The position numbers were made by a program, and so were the translations under genes. Below, piece after piece: positions 26,481 through 44,508 of a stretch of 64,000 nt of DNA. The notes under the pieces are model-generated. The model saw only the letters and a list, made by a program, of their open reading frames with translations. It was not told the origin of the DNA and made no database searches. Position 1 is the first letter of the stretch. Each line of letters begins with the position of its first letter. Source of the DNA: Zeus faber (Eukaryota; Chordata; Actinopteri; Zeiformes; Zeidae); the NCBI GenBank assembly GCA_960531495.1, contig OY482865.1:16057951-16121950 (forward strand). The letters are read 5' to 3'.

Positions 26481-26825
26481 GCGATTGAATGACATGCTCA
26501 ATTCATGGAATGTGTTTTATTATGCCTGGGCTGACCTGCTGTAAGAGAGAAGTAAACAAAGCAGCCCTTGTCTATGGAGCTTGTGGACCACTGTGGTGTT
26601 GCTCGAGCCGAAGCGCAATGTATAGACAATACTGTAGAAGGAAAATGAAAGCATGCGCTTTACCTGCACGCCTCTTTTAGCAGCGCTGGGTCGCTTGATA
26701 GATGACAAACAGATGCGAAGGATCAGAGAGCGACTGCCAGACAAAGAAGTCACACGCAGACACTGAGGCAGACGGGCATGCTGTCACCCGGCACGGCCAC
26801 TGTGCAGAGCTCGCTCGCCCGCTCG

Positions 26826-26827
26826 CG

Positions 26828-26868
<41 letters not shown>

Positions 26869-26958
26869 TTATATCGTATCTATTGGAGGAGTCCCAACCC
26901 TCTCAAGAAACTCTAAGTATTTGCAGTTGCAGAGGGGTCAGTGTATGTGTGTGTGTGT

Positions 26959-26991
<33 letters not shown>

Positions 26992-27010
26992 GTGGGGGGG
27001 GGGGGGGGTC
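26826..27010. repeat. (CT)n, (TG)n and poly-G tract cluster
   Basis: (CT)n at 26828-26862, TG-rich repeat at 26945-26990, then 17 or so G residues to about 27007. A second poly-G run of about 17 lies at 27281-27297. Confidence 0.9.
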
Positions 27011-27904
27011 AAGGGTCAGATTTGGTGGTATATTTCATAGGATTAAAAAAATAAAAATGTTGATTAGGCCCACTGTATCCCATTTTATTTAGGTAGAGAG
27101 AATCACAATGACTTGCAATAAAAGTTGGAATAAAGCTCGTTTACTGTCGGCTGTGATATCTGATGAGTTGGCAGGGATCCGAAATAAATATGTGGATGAA
27201 GTTTACCTAAATAAAGTAAGTAAAGTAAAATAAAATATAGTAAAAGTAATGTATAAAGTAAAATAAGATAGCATCACCGTGGGGGGGGGGGGGGGGGCTA
27301 ATACTGGAATTACTAAATACTATATACTTTTTAATAAAATATACCATACATAATATATCCCATATATAATTACTAAACACTAAATGGAAAAAAGTAAAAC
27401 AAAACTATTTATAAAAAAGTATTTTATTTAAAAAAAATTCACTGTAACTATTATAATTTTATATTTATATAACTATCACAATGTAACTATGTTTAAAAAA
27501 AAAAAAAAAAGTACGTTGAAAGCCAATGGTAGAGAACGAGAAAGAGAAAGAGAAAGACATGTTAAATACTTCATCTCTGTCGTGGTCATTTTTCCACGTT
27601 GTCGCCCCCTCTACTGGCGACATGCGGCAGGACAGGGCATGGGGACAGTAGCGTTGATAAACACGTCATAGCGGGACGGACAAACCGCGTGTCTTCACAA
27701 CTCAACGCCTGATCAAAATGATGACGAATCGAGCTCGCAACCGATTGCAGTGGAGTAAAATAGACAAATGGAGTACCTTGCTTGTACAGACAGATATGGA
27801 TCACACTGCTCCCATTTCCCTGAATTACAAAATAGTAATGCTAATGATTCAATGTATGGGCTTAAAATCGAGAAGAAGAAACTAAAAACCGTCTACTTGC
27901 GCGG

Positions 27905-27960
27905 TGCTTGATCTCGCACCCGATTGGCTATTTGACCGGAAGTAAATATCATGTGACCTT
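27905..27960. promoter_or_regulatory. Upstream copy of duplicated promoter module (CCAAT, ETS, E-box)
   Basis: Contains GATTGG (inverted CCAAT box, 27922-27927), ACCGGAAGT (ETS/GABP-type, 27935-27943) and TCATGTGAC (E-box of the TFE/MITF M-box type, 27949-27957). It is a near copy of the module at 28867-28922, with the same spacing between all three sites. It may be the original bidirectional promoter half serving bcl2l13 on the minus strand, or a non-functional duplicate. Confidence 0.6.
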
Positions 27961-28074
27961 CAATACCCTGCATCTACTAAAAAAATAAAAATATATATAA
28001 TTTATATTATTTATCATATATATATATAAAAATTATATGCATCATATATATTATATATATAATTATATATAGCT

Positions 28075-28311
28075 GATATATATATATATATATATAATAA
28101 ATACAAATATTAATAAATATATATCAAATACACAGACACACACACACATATATATATAATAAAATATGAATAAATAAATACATATAAAATATATATAAAA
28201 TTATATATATATATAAATAAATAAATAAAAAATATATACAATAAAATATATATACAATTTATATATAAATACAAATATATATATATCAAATACATTAATC
28301 ACAAACAGACA

Positions 28312-28353
<42 letters not shown>

Positions 28354-28806
28354 AATACAAATATTAATAAATATATATCAAATACACAGACACACACACA
28401 CACACATATATATATAATAAAATATGAATAAATAAATATATATAAAATTATATATATATATAAATAAATTTAAAAAAATATATAAAATAAAATATATATA
28501 CAATTTATATATATATAAATACAAATATATATATATCAAATACATTAATCACAAACAGACACGAGATATATATATATATATAATAAATACAAATATTAAT
28601 AAATATATATCAAATACACAGACACACACACACACATATATACATAATAAAATATGAATAAATAAATACATATAAAATATATATAAAATTATATATATAC
28701 ATAAATAAATTTTAAAACATATATAAAATAAAAGATATATACAATTTATATATATATATAAATACAAATATATATATATATCAAATACATTAATCACAAA
28801 CAGACA

Positions 28807-28852
<46 letters not shown>
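28075..28852. repeat. Threefold AT-rich tandem repeat (~245-250 bp units) between promoter copies
   Basis: Three units ending in the same landmark, TTAATCACAAACAGACACGA, at 28314, 28564 and 28809, so the period is 250 then 245 bp. Each unit starts with (AT)n, passes through a CACAGACACACACAC segment, then ATAAATA-rich sequence. A terminal (AT)n follows to 28852. The unit itself contains several smaller repeats. Confidence 0.92.
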
Positions 28853-28854
<2 letters not shown>

Positions 28855-28866
28855 TTTACTAATCGG

Positions 28867-28922
28867 CACTTGAGCTCGCACCTGATTGGCTATTAGACCG
28901 GAAGTCCACCTCACGTGACGTT
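28867..28922 (+). promoter_or_regulatory. atp6v1e1: atp6v1e1 promoter module: CCAAT box, ETS site, CLEAR-type E-box
   Basis: GATTGG at 28884-28889, ACCGGAAGT at 28897-28905 and TCACGTGAC at 28911-28919, just upstream of the CpG-rich 5' exon of atp6v1e1. The palindromic E-box with flanking T/A fits the CLEAR element (GTCACGTGAC) through which TFEB/TFE3 activate lysosomal and V-ATPase genes in mammals. That function is known for the gene class and inferred here. Confidence 0.7.
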
Positions 28923-29132
28923 GGGAATCAGCTGATCTGCCGTCAGACATCTTTGCGAGTCACGACCGCCGCGACCCGCTCCCCTCCGCGTCTCTCCGAC
29001 TTCCAGGTAAACAGACGTCGTGCGCGTCGCGCCGCGCCGTGTCAAATATCACCCGATCGCCCACTAACCGGGCGGCGGCGGTTTGATTTCAGAACGTACA
29101 TTCCCTGCGTGGAGGCCTCGACAGCCGCAGCC

Positions 29133-33848
<4,716 letters not shown>

Positions 33849-35089
33849 GCGATTCCGCCGTCCTAGACAGAAGAACGAAGACGAAATTTGCCCTTTTTAT
33901 TTTGTGGTGTAAAACGATATCATTCCTGTGTCTGTAAAAAGTAACTACTACTGAAGCGATTCCAGCTCAACAACAACAACAACAACAAAAAAAAAAGACA
34001 CCTTCGTTGTGGTCGTGTGAAGTATTGCTGTGTTTCTTTTTCTGTGCGACGCGGGGGGGGGGCTTGAGTGAAGCGGGAACATGCAGAGTCGCCGTGGCCG
34101 TGAGGGAACGAGGGCGATGTGATTGGCTGGATCTTTCAGCGTCTCGGGCTCTGATTAGATCAAGCCCCCGCGGCGGCTTCTGTTTATCTCCCTCTTGCTC
34201 CTCTTCCCGGTCTCATAATCACATTGGCCCACATTTTAAATCGCATGGAGCATTGTCTCGCTAATTGGTCTTTGCTCCAAACCAATCAGCTGATTGACTT
34301 GAGTATTTGGTAAAAAAAAATATAAGCAGAACTATGAGCGGGTTAATTTATTGCTGTTTACATTTATTGTACATTGTCATGAATTACAACCTTTTCAGGG
34401 CGTTACTAAATTATTGTATGTTTGTGTTTGTTTGTTTTTTTTGGTTATTGTCTCTGTCTGAACATGTTAAATTGTGAAAATGTGTAACATGAAGTAAAAA
34501 ATATATATATCTCCCTACCGTGATGCTTTTATTTTCCTTTCTTTTGTTTGTGTTTATTGTGTAATTGGCCATTCATGCTTCCTCCATTAGTTCATCACAT
34601 GGTCATTCGTCATGGGGGAAAAAAAAAAAAAAAAAAATGCTTCGATTGTCCGGTCCTCCCCTCAGTATTTTGTGAACCGTCTCAGGGCTCATCGGGCTAG
34701 TGTGTGGCCGTGCGCTATGAGGGCTGGTAAGCTGAAGCCAGGGACCGCTCGAAGCTCATTGTTTGTGAGTATATCACGTCTTTCATTTGTGAAACAGGAT
34801 TTAAAATGTCTTTACCATAGTGGGGTTTTTTTGTTGTTTATAGACCAGTTCCCACAAAGGTCTTGGAGATTAACGCGGATATTGTATTCTCGTTCTGATT
34901 TGTGAGTCTTGACAGTTGTGTTTTAGATTCTTAATGTTATGTTAGTTCAATGTTGGTTGACATCTTGGGGTGACAGCTGGTGTTAGATGCAAGTTAAGGC
35001 CGCAAAGTAAACTATGATGTAAACCGACAATGTTTAGACAACTTTTCTTTTTGACACATGTCTTAACTCAATTCAGTTTGTCCTTGCAG
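33849..35089. other. Intergenic region atp6v1e1 to ada2
   Basis: The left part is the atp6v1e1 3' untranslated region. The rest includes poly-A and poly-T tracts and presumably the promoter and first noncoding exon of ada2, which I could not place. No other gene was recognised. Confidence 0.5.
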
Positions 35090-35180
35090 CACAAATAACG
35101 CCAGTGTTTACATTTCAATGGCTGCCTTCTATGTACAAGGAGGAACATCCCAGTAGCACCACCCAGTGGAACACAAGGAC

Positions 35181-38338
<3,158 letters not shown>

Positions 38339-38371
38339 ATACAGTTTGTGACTAAAATCCTGTAAAATAAT

Positions 38372-38377
38372 AATAAA
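38372..38377 (+). terminator. ada2: Polyadenylation signal of ada2
   Basis: AATAAA 34 bp after the stop codon, in a short 3' region before the convergent galnt8 gene, whose stop is only about 295 bp from the ada2 stop. Confidence 0.7.
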
Positions 38378-38631
38378 CAGTAAAAAGCAAACCAAAGCAC
38401 ACCGTTTAAGCTCCTTATTTCACTTTTCCGTCCTGTAACCCTGAAAAAGGACAAAGAAGTCAAATCAACATATGCGTCAAATACGATGCATTAAAGAGTG
38501 ACAAGAAAATAATAGAATGAATTCACAGCTAAACAATATTTAACAATTTCTCAAAAAGGCACAATCACAAATAAAAGATAAAGAGTGTGTACCATAATGA
38601 AAGTCAGTGTAACATTTAAAGGGGTGACCTA

Positions 38632-41600
38632 TTATCTCTCTGTGCCTTTCAGAATGTGTTGTATCTTCCAGTGCTGCTGCGTGCACTGCTGGACGATCAG
38701 CTTATAGTATGTGTCTGCACCAACGGCAATCTCCAGACATCTCTTGGTTTCTTTATTCTGGATAGCTCCTCCCTAAAGGAATTAAGAGAAATTTCTTTTT
38801 AAGAATTAAGAGCCATGAATTCACAATATAGTATTTATTTTTGGTCTACATTTATATGTGAAGAGATTGCATCTTTTTTTTTTCTTTACTTGTGTAAAGT
38901 CCCACAGGAAGTGAAATTTCTTCTGTTTGGCCACTTTGCACTCGTCCAGCCTCGGGTATTGTCCAACGCCGGGGTCTACGAGGCAGCGGTTGCTGTTGTA
39001 CTTGTGAGATTTGATGCCGCCGATGTAGATTTCACCGCAGTTTCGGTAATAACAGACCTGCAGAGACGAGCGAAGGAGACCCGTTTTTGCACAGGACATT
39101 GAGACCTGCGGCCTGCGGCGGAAGCGATGACACGTACTTGCGGCATGAGAAAATGGCAGCTGTAGAGAATGGGCGTGCTCCCGGGGACTGGGCCTTGATC
39201 GATGCAGAGATCGGGCTTGAGTTCATTTGATAGCTGACCGGGTAAAGTACAAAATGGCATAAATATCACGTTTATTTTGACTCATTTTGAAGCAGCGTGT
39301 CCTCTGCGTGCAAATCGGAATACAAGAAAAAAATCAAACGTAAGATAACGCCAGTGATGATGAGCCACTGACTAAATTCCTACATTGTACATCACTGTAT
39401 ATACCACAAAATTTAGACACCAAACCAATGCTCTTGAACAGTCAACAGAAACAACAGATGTTTGAAGGGGACCTGTCGACCCCTCCCCCCCTTGTGGCGT
39501 CAAACTTGGCCAGCAACATACAATCGGCGCCTCTTCCCGACGTTGAAGACTTACAGATCTGTAAGCCGCCAGGTCCTCCAGAGGGTCCAGGAGCGGATAG
39601 ACATTATCGAGATACCACTGGAAAGGCTTGCACTTCATCTCCTCTCTGAGCCGCTTCCTCTCCGACACATCCCCGATGTCGATCCCGTGGTTCTGCTCAG
39701 GGGGAATCAAACCTTGCGTAAAAAGGCCGAGTGAGGCGACGTGTCTCGCCGTTTCGGCGTTTATTTTGATCGACTGACTACCGTAGGTGGGAGGTTACAC
39801 GCGACGTTGACGTTGGTTTTGTACTCGTCCAGCCATATCTCGGCCACCCTCAGCGCATTGCGTTTCATCATGGCGCTCAGGTCGGGGAGGTAGGGCTTGT
39901 GGGCCCCTCTGATGTGAGCGATCCTGGAGCAGGGTATGATCTCTATGCTGCCTCCGCACAGCCACACCTGCCTCCGGAAACAGATGTGAGTATCTAAAAC
40001 TGTCGTTAACAGAAAACCGAGATAAACCGATACAGAATCTGTGACTTGCTTACCCGGATGCCCAGCTCTACGTTTTCACCGCCGTATATTTTCATTCCGC
40101 CGTCAAGGCTTCCAATCTCTCCAAAGAACTTCCGATCAGCGATGAGTATGCCCATGATAGAAGGGCTCCTGACAACAAACGAAACGGTGTGAAAGAAACC
40201 GTCCTTGTGGACTCAACGCTCTCGCAGCCAAAGGATTTCGGGGTAATGTGGCGGTGTGGCTTACTTGCCGGGTTGGGACTCGTCCTTCAGTGCATACCAC
40301 TCGGGTCTGAAGGACTCGTACATGCACCACAGTGCCCAGTCGAAGGCATCGGCCGCGGGGAAGTAGCGAATCACCTCCAAGTCATCAAAGTTGACTCTGT
40401 CAAACACCGGTGTCAATACCAAGGTGCGGTCTTCCTTGATGCGAGAAAGCAGTGGCTCTGCCCTGTACACACAAAGCCGTGGCAATTAATAGGTGTGGCA
40501 TGATATAATGGAGAGTTTACATTAGAGGGCGAATTAAATTCCACAGAGCTAGGCGCTGCCAGTGAGGGACGAGCCCCCCTTAACGACCAACCATTCCACG
40601 TGGACTTCTACGTGAGCATCCAAGATGGCGACCACGTCTCCGACGGCCGCCTTCCACCCCGACAGCCTGGCCTGGGTGAGGCCGAGTTGCTCGGTGTGTC
40701 GGACCCTCTTCACCAGATTGGGGTGCTCCTCGTTGATGTAGCTGATATAGTCCTCCAGCTTTCCCTTTAGATCCTCTGCAGGAAGAGCACACTTTCGGAT
40801 TAACGGGAAGAGAAGCACTTAGGTGTTGACGTCCGTGGGACCCCGCGCTCCAAGTTGGAATGTCCGTGCATTTCCACATGGCAATGGAAGATTGTTTTAC
40901 TGGGCAATAAAAATCATATTTATCAATTGATGAGTCATTGGCCAAACCCCTTGTTATACTCAATGTGGTGGAAATCTGATAATTATTGGGTTGCTGGCTT
41001 ATTCACTTGGCTCCTCCTTGGAAACATTTGGGTCTCCTTGAGCACCCAATCCCAAACTACTACTTTTCTCTGTTGGGGGAATGAGAGGTTTTAATATTGT
41101 GAAGCACTTTGAGTAGCTGTAGTGCAGGGGTACCTAATACGTTGATTGCGATCGACCGGTAGAATGCAAAGGTAGTGCGGGTAGATCGCGCGCCATTCAA
41201 TTTTATTATTATTATTTTTTTAACCGATCTGACCTATCTGATCGATCTAACATGTTGAATGAGCTTAATTTAGAGCTGCAAGGAAAAGACAAAACCGTGG
41301 TCAACATGATCAGCTCAGTTAATGCTTTCAAACTAAAAATGCAACTTCTGTGCTCAAAGCTGCAGCGCCATGATTTGGGGAACTTTCTAAATCTTGCATC
41401 AGAGCTGGAGACCCAAGGGGCGTGTGCGCAACTTCACAGTGTGCGCTTCACAGAGGAGATTGAAAACTGTCTGTCAGACTTTGACAAACGGTTTCAAGAC
41501 TTTAATTTATATGCTACTCATTTAGGGAAGATATTGAGGTTAATTCACTCGCATCAAAAATTGCAACACTGTTTCAGTTGAACTTGTCTGCAGTGAAGGA

Positions 41601-43656
41601 TGAGACGCCACAGGCTGACATTCAACTCAAGTCCAGGGCTCACGGACGGTTTACTGTTCCACAATGACTGATGATCATTTGGAAGCCTGCTTGAGGCTGG
41701 CTACCAGCAGCTGCTGTCCGGACTATGCAACCCTGGCCGACTCCATTCAGTGCAAGTCATCAGAGTAAGGTAGTGACCATAAATGTATTTAATTGTATTG
41801 TGCCGTAAGGGTTCATGCAGTGATGCAAGGTACGCCAACATATATTGTATATATAAAGTATACTCAGTATATAAATTAATATATTTAGCATTTTTTAATG
41901 CAGGTAGATCATTTTGACCTGGTCATTTAAGAAGTAGCTCGCAAGCCGAAAAAGTGTGGGCACCCCTGCTGTACTGTCTATAAAAGTAATATAGAAATGC
42001 AGTCCATTTGATCAAACATCACAATTCACGCCAAGCCCCATCATAATGTAACGCCAGATGTCTTTCGTGTATCAAAGGCTCAGAGCGGAAAAGGCAGATT
42101 TGGCAGACCTACCATTGGAACTGTGGTCGTCCACCATTATGATTTCTTTCAGGAGCCGGGCCGGTGTCCTGTCTATGATGCTGCGTATGGCCCTCTTGAG
42201 GATAGACAGAGCCTCATCCAGATAGATCAACACGACACTGATGCTAGGGAGGTCATCCGGGTACTTTCTCCCGACGCACCTGTGAGAGAAAAATGCTTAC
42301 GATCATTTATTTTGAATGAGGACCAAGACCTCTACCTCCAGAGGGGGAGTTTTTTTTTAAAACATTATCTCTGTTTTCCCAGGAACCACCCCAACTTTTT
42401 TTTAAATAGAAATGTTCTTTCTCTTTGCAATGTCAATTCTTACGTGGAAGAACCAGATCACATTCGACCCTGTTTACCTTGTAAGGAGATAAAGAATAAT
42501 CACAGGGAGCCTGGAGGTGCATTGTAAAAGATTGTAATCTGCATCTGCCAGGTCATTTACAAGTTCCTGGGAATAAACTGTTTGAGGTTGGCATCCAAGC
42601 CACACCCTCTGTTGTTGTATAAAGCCCCCTTGAACAGAAATAAGATTAGACTGATCAGAACACTGCTTTGGAGCAGTACTGAATCTTTTTATTCTGCAGA
42701 ATAAATAATCTTGAATATTCTCAGTTTTTGTTTTCTTGTAGCGGGCAGATTAACCTCACCGATCATCGCAGAAGGATTTCCTCCACACACCTTAAAGGAA
42801 GATTTTTATTTTTACTTCAAATCAAAAGCTTCACAACAGGGATTTTCTTTCTTGAAGCCCATGAAGCCGCTGGTTGGAATTTAGACAGATTGCGTGGTGA
42901 ATATGAACTTGGACTGTCTCAAGATTTGCGAGCTTACGCGGGGTGGGGGTGGGGGTGGGCTTCACCTGTGGTCTCTGGTGTCGGGGATCTCTCGGTTCAG
43001 GGGGAGCCGGTCACTGAGGAAGGCGTTGTAGCCGTATCTCTGGAAAAGGCTCTCTGCGTCTTTCTGCTCCTCCTCGGACAGCTCATCGCCCCACTTTTTA
43101 AACAGCGGTGAGTTGGGGTAGAGCTTCCTCACCGCCTTCCTCTCCATCGGCTCTGGTGCCTTCACCGCTCCCGGTGCTTCCCTCTCATTCATTTTGCTCA
43201 GCAGTTTGACTGGAGAGGGACGGTCAAGCTATTTTCACCATCCACAGGTTTGTACGTTTGTACGCTTTAATTTACCTCTTTACCAAGATAATCTAAAAAA
43301 CAAAACAACTATTGCCTGACAGGTGGCAAACTGCCTCTCCCAGAGGTTTCAAAGAATACATTTCTAACAGTCTTGCATCTCAATTGTGCATTCATGATCA
43401 ATTTCATTTTTCGATCGTCGCCTGTAGGCAGAGAATTTAAGTATCCCGGAGATTCGGACTCACTCAGCTGGCTGACGTGTGCATCCACCCCGTTCATCCT
43501 CCTCAGGATGCCCTGACCGCTGATGGAGTTGTTGGCTTGGGCCCTCTGGAGCCTCTCTGCGTGGGAATGGACTTCGTGCTTTATCGAGCGGAGGTAGAGC
43601 GAGCCTGTGGCCAGAGCCAGGACGGGAAACACCAGCTTGACCCAACTGAGCCTCAT
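38632..43656 (-). CDS. galnt8: Polypeptide N-acetylgalactosaminyltransferase 8
   Basis: Golgi type II membrane enzyme of the mucin-type O-glycosylation family (GT27). Exons on the minus strand are 43464-43656, 42966-43209, 42113-42279, 40592-40775, 40265-40462, 40054-40168, 39782-39967, 39555-39692, 39138-39233, 38890-39057 and 38632-38772. Phases all agree and the product is 609 aa. It shows a cytoplasmic MRLSWVK, membrane anchor ([15 protein letters not shown]), stem, and catalytic domain ([20 protein letters not shown], then [20 protein letters not shown] and metal-binding AILDAH). The Gal/GalNAc subdomain carries [21 protein letters not shown]-terminal ricin-type lectin domain follows ([27 protein letters not shown] and RCLEIAVG). 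[13 protein letters not shown] against human CLDQGPVPGNTPI identifies GALNT8 rather than GALNT9 or GALNT18. It is tandem to rad51ap1, as on human 12p13. A hAT transposon lies in the intron between 40775 and 42113. Confidence 0.96.
41125..41968 (+). mobile_element. hAT-family DNA transposon with terminal repeats and target duplication
   Basis: Left end CAGGGGTACC and right end GGCACCCCTG are inverted repeats of the hAT kind (CAGGGGT...ACCCCTG). Flanking 8-bp duplications are CTGTAGTG (41117-41124) and CTGTACTG (41969-41976), 7 of 8 identical. Inside, a plus-strand frame from 41252 ([20 protein letters not shown], then [13 protein letters not shown] and FDKRFQDFN) is the mid-part of a ZBED5/GTF2IRD2-like hAT transposase. 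A stop follows at about 41580, and the family homology resumes in another frame ([14 protein letters not shown]). At 844 bp it is internally deleted and cannot code a full transposase. It sits in a galnt8 intron and appears to have landed in an older dispersed repeat, whose GTGAAGCACTTTGAGTAG arm lies just left of the element and ATAGAAATGCAGTCCATTT arm just right. Confidence 0.87.
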
Positions 43657-44457
43657 GGTGCCGTTGCCTCAGCGAGTACGTGCATCTGCCGGGACGCCGG
43701 AGCTTTACCGAACGACGACAGGAGATACGTAGATCCTACAGTGCCTGCCCACATTTCTTGTCCCTCGATCCATCTCCACTGTGGCTCAGGGTGACAAGAC
43801 AAATGTGCTTTAACATGCATCTCTGGAAACATCTCCTGAAGACATTTGACACATTCACATAAATAGCTCCTTTGTCTTGTCCAAGCATTTTAAACTACTT
43901 TTACCATATAGGCCAATGCATAAAAAAAAAATTCTGTTTTTGACATTTCTTGGCAATTCAAGACAACCGGTACATAGTCAAACAGTGTAAGGTGTCTTTA
44001 TATAAAATCTGCTGTTTGTATAAATAAACTGTAAACGCCATTCCACTGAATTTAAAACAACAGGCTACATGACTACATTTAAAACTACATGACAAGTGTT
44101 TGGCGGTTGTATTTGAAAACAGGCGCATACAGGCTCAATCTGGTTCTGTTAACAAAGAAAAAGGAACATGCTGACTATCTATTGGTATTGGAATGATTCC
44201 CTTATTCACACACTTCCAAATATATTTCCATTCAGTCTTTATTTTAAAGTACGTACACAGCAGGTCATATTTAACACCATTCATTATCCATGTTAGGTTC
44301 AAGTTATGAAATTATCCTCGGGCCCTATATCTGATAAACAATTCAATAAATTCAATAACAATAAAGGAGCCACATTACACTTTGCACTACTAGTTGTTGC
44401 AAGAACAAGACATATCATTTTAGAATGTCACACAAATAAAACTTTACAAAAAATGAA
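43657..44457. other. Spacer between galnt8 start and rad51ap1 end
   Basis: About 800 bp containing the galnt8 5' region and AT-rich sequence. No TATA box or other gene was recognised. galnt8 and rad51ap1 are transcribed in the same direction. Confidence 0.5.
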
Positions 44458-44463
44458 TTTATT
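44458..44463 (-). terminator. rad51ap1: Polyadenylation signal of rad51ap1
   Basis: AATAAA on the minus strand, 46 bp after the rad51ap1 stop codon. Confidence 0.6.
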
Positions 44464-44508
44464 AAAAAGCAAAAACAGACGGACAGACAGACACAGACAC
44501 ACACACCC

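Noticed and set aside
28075-28852. Regularly spaced repeat that might suggest a CRISPR-like array
   Set aside because: The units are 245-250 bp, AT-rich and without distinct spacers, in a vertebrate genome; it is a tandem repeat.
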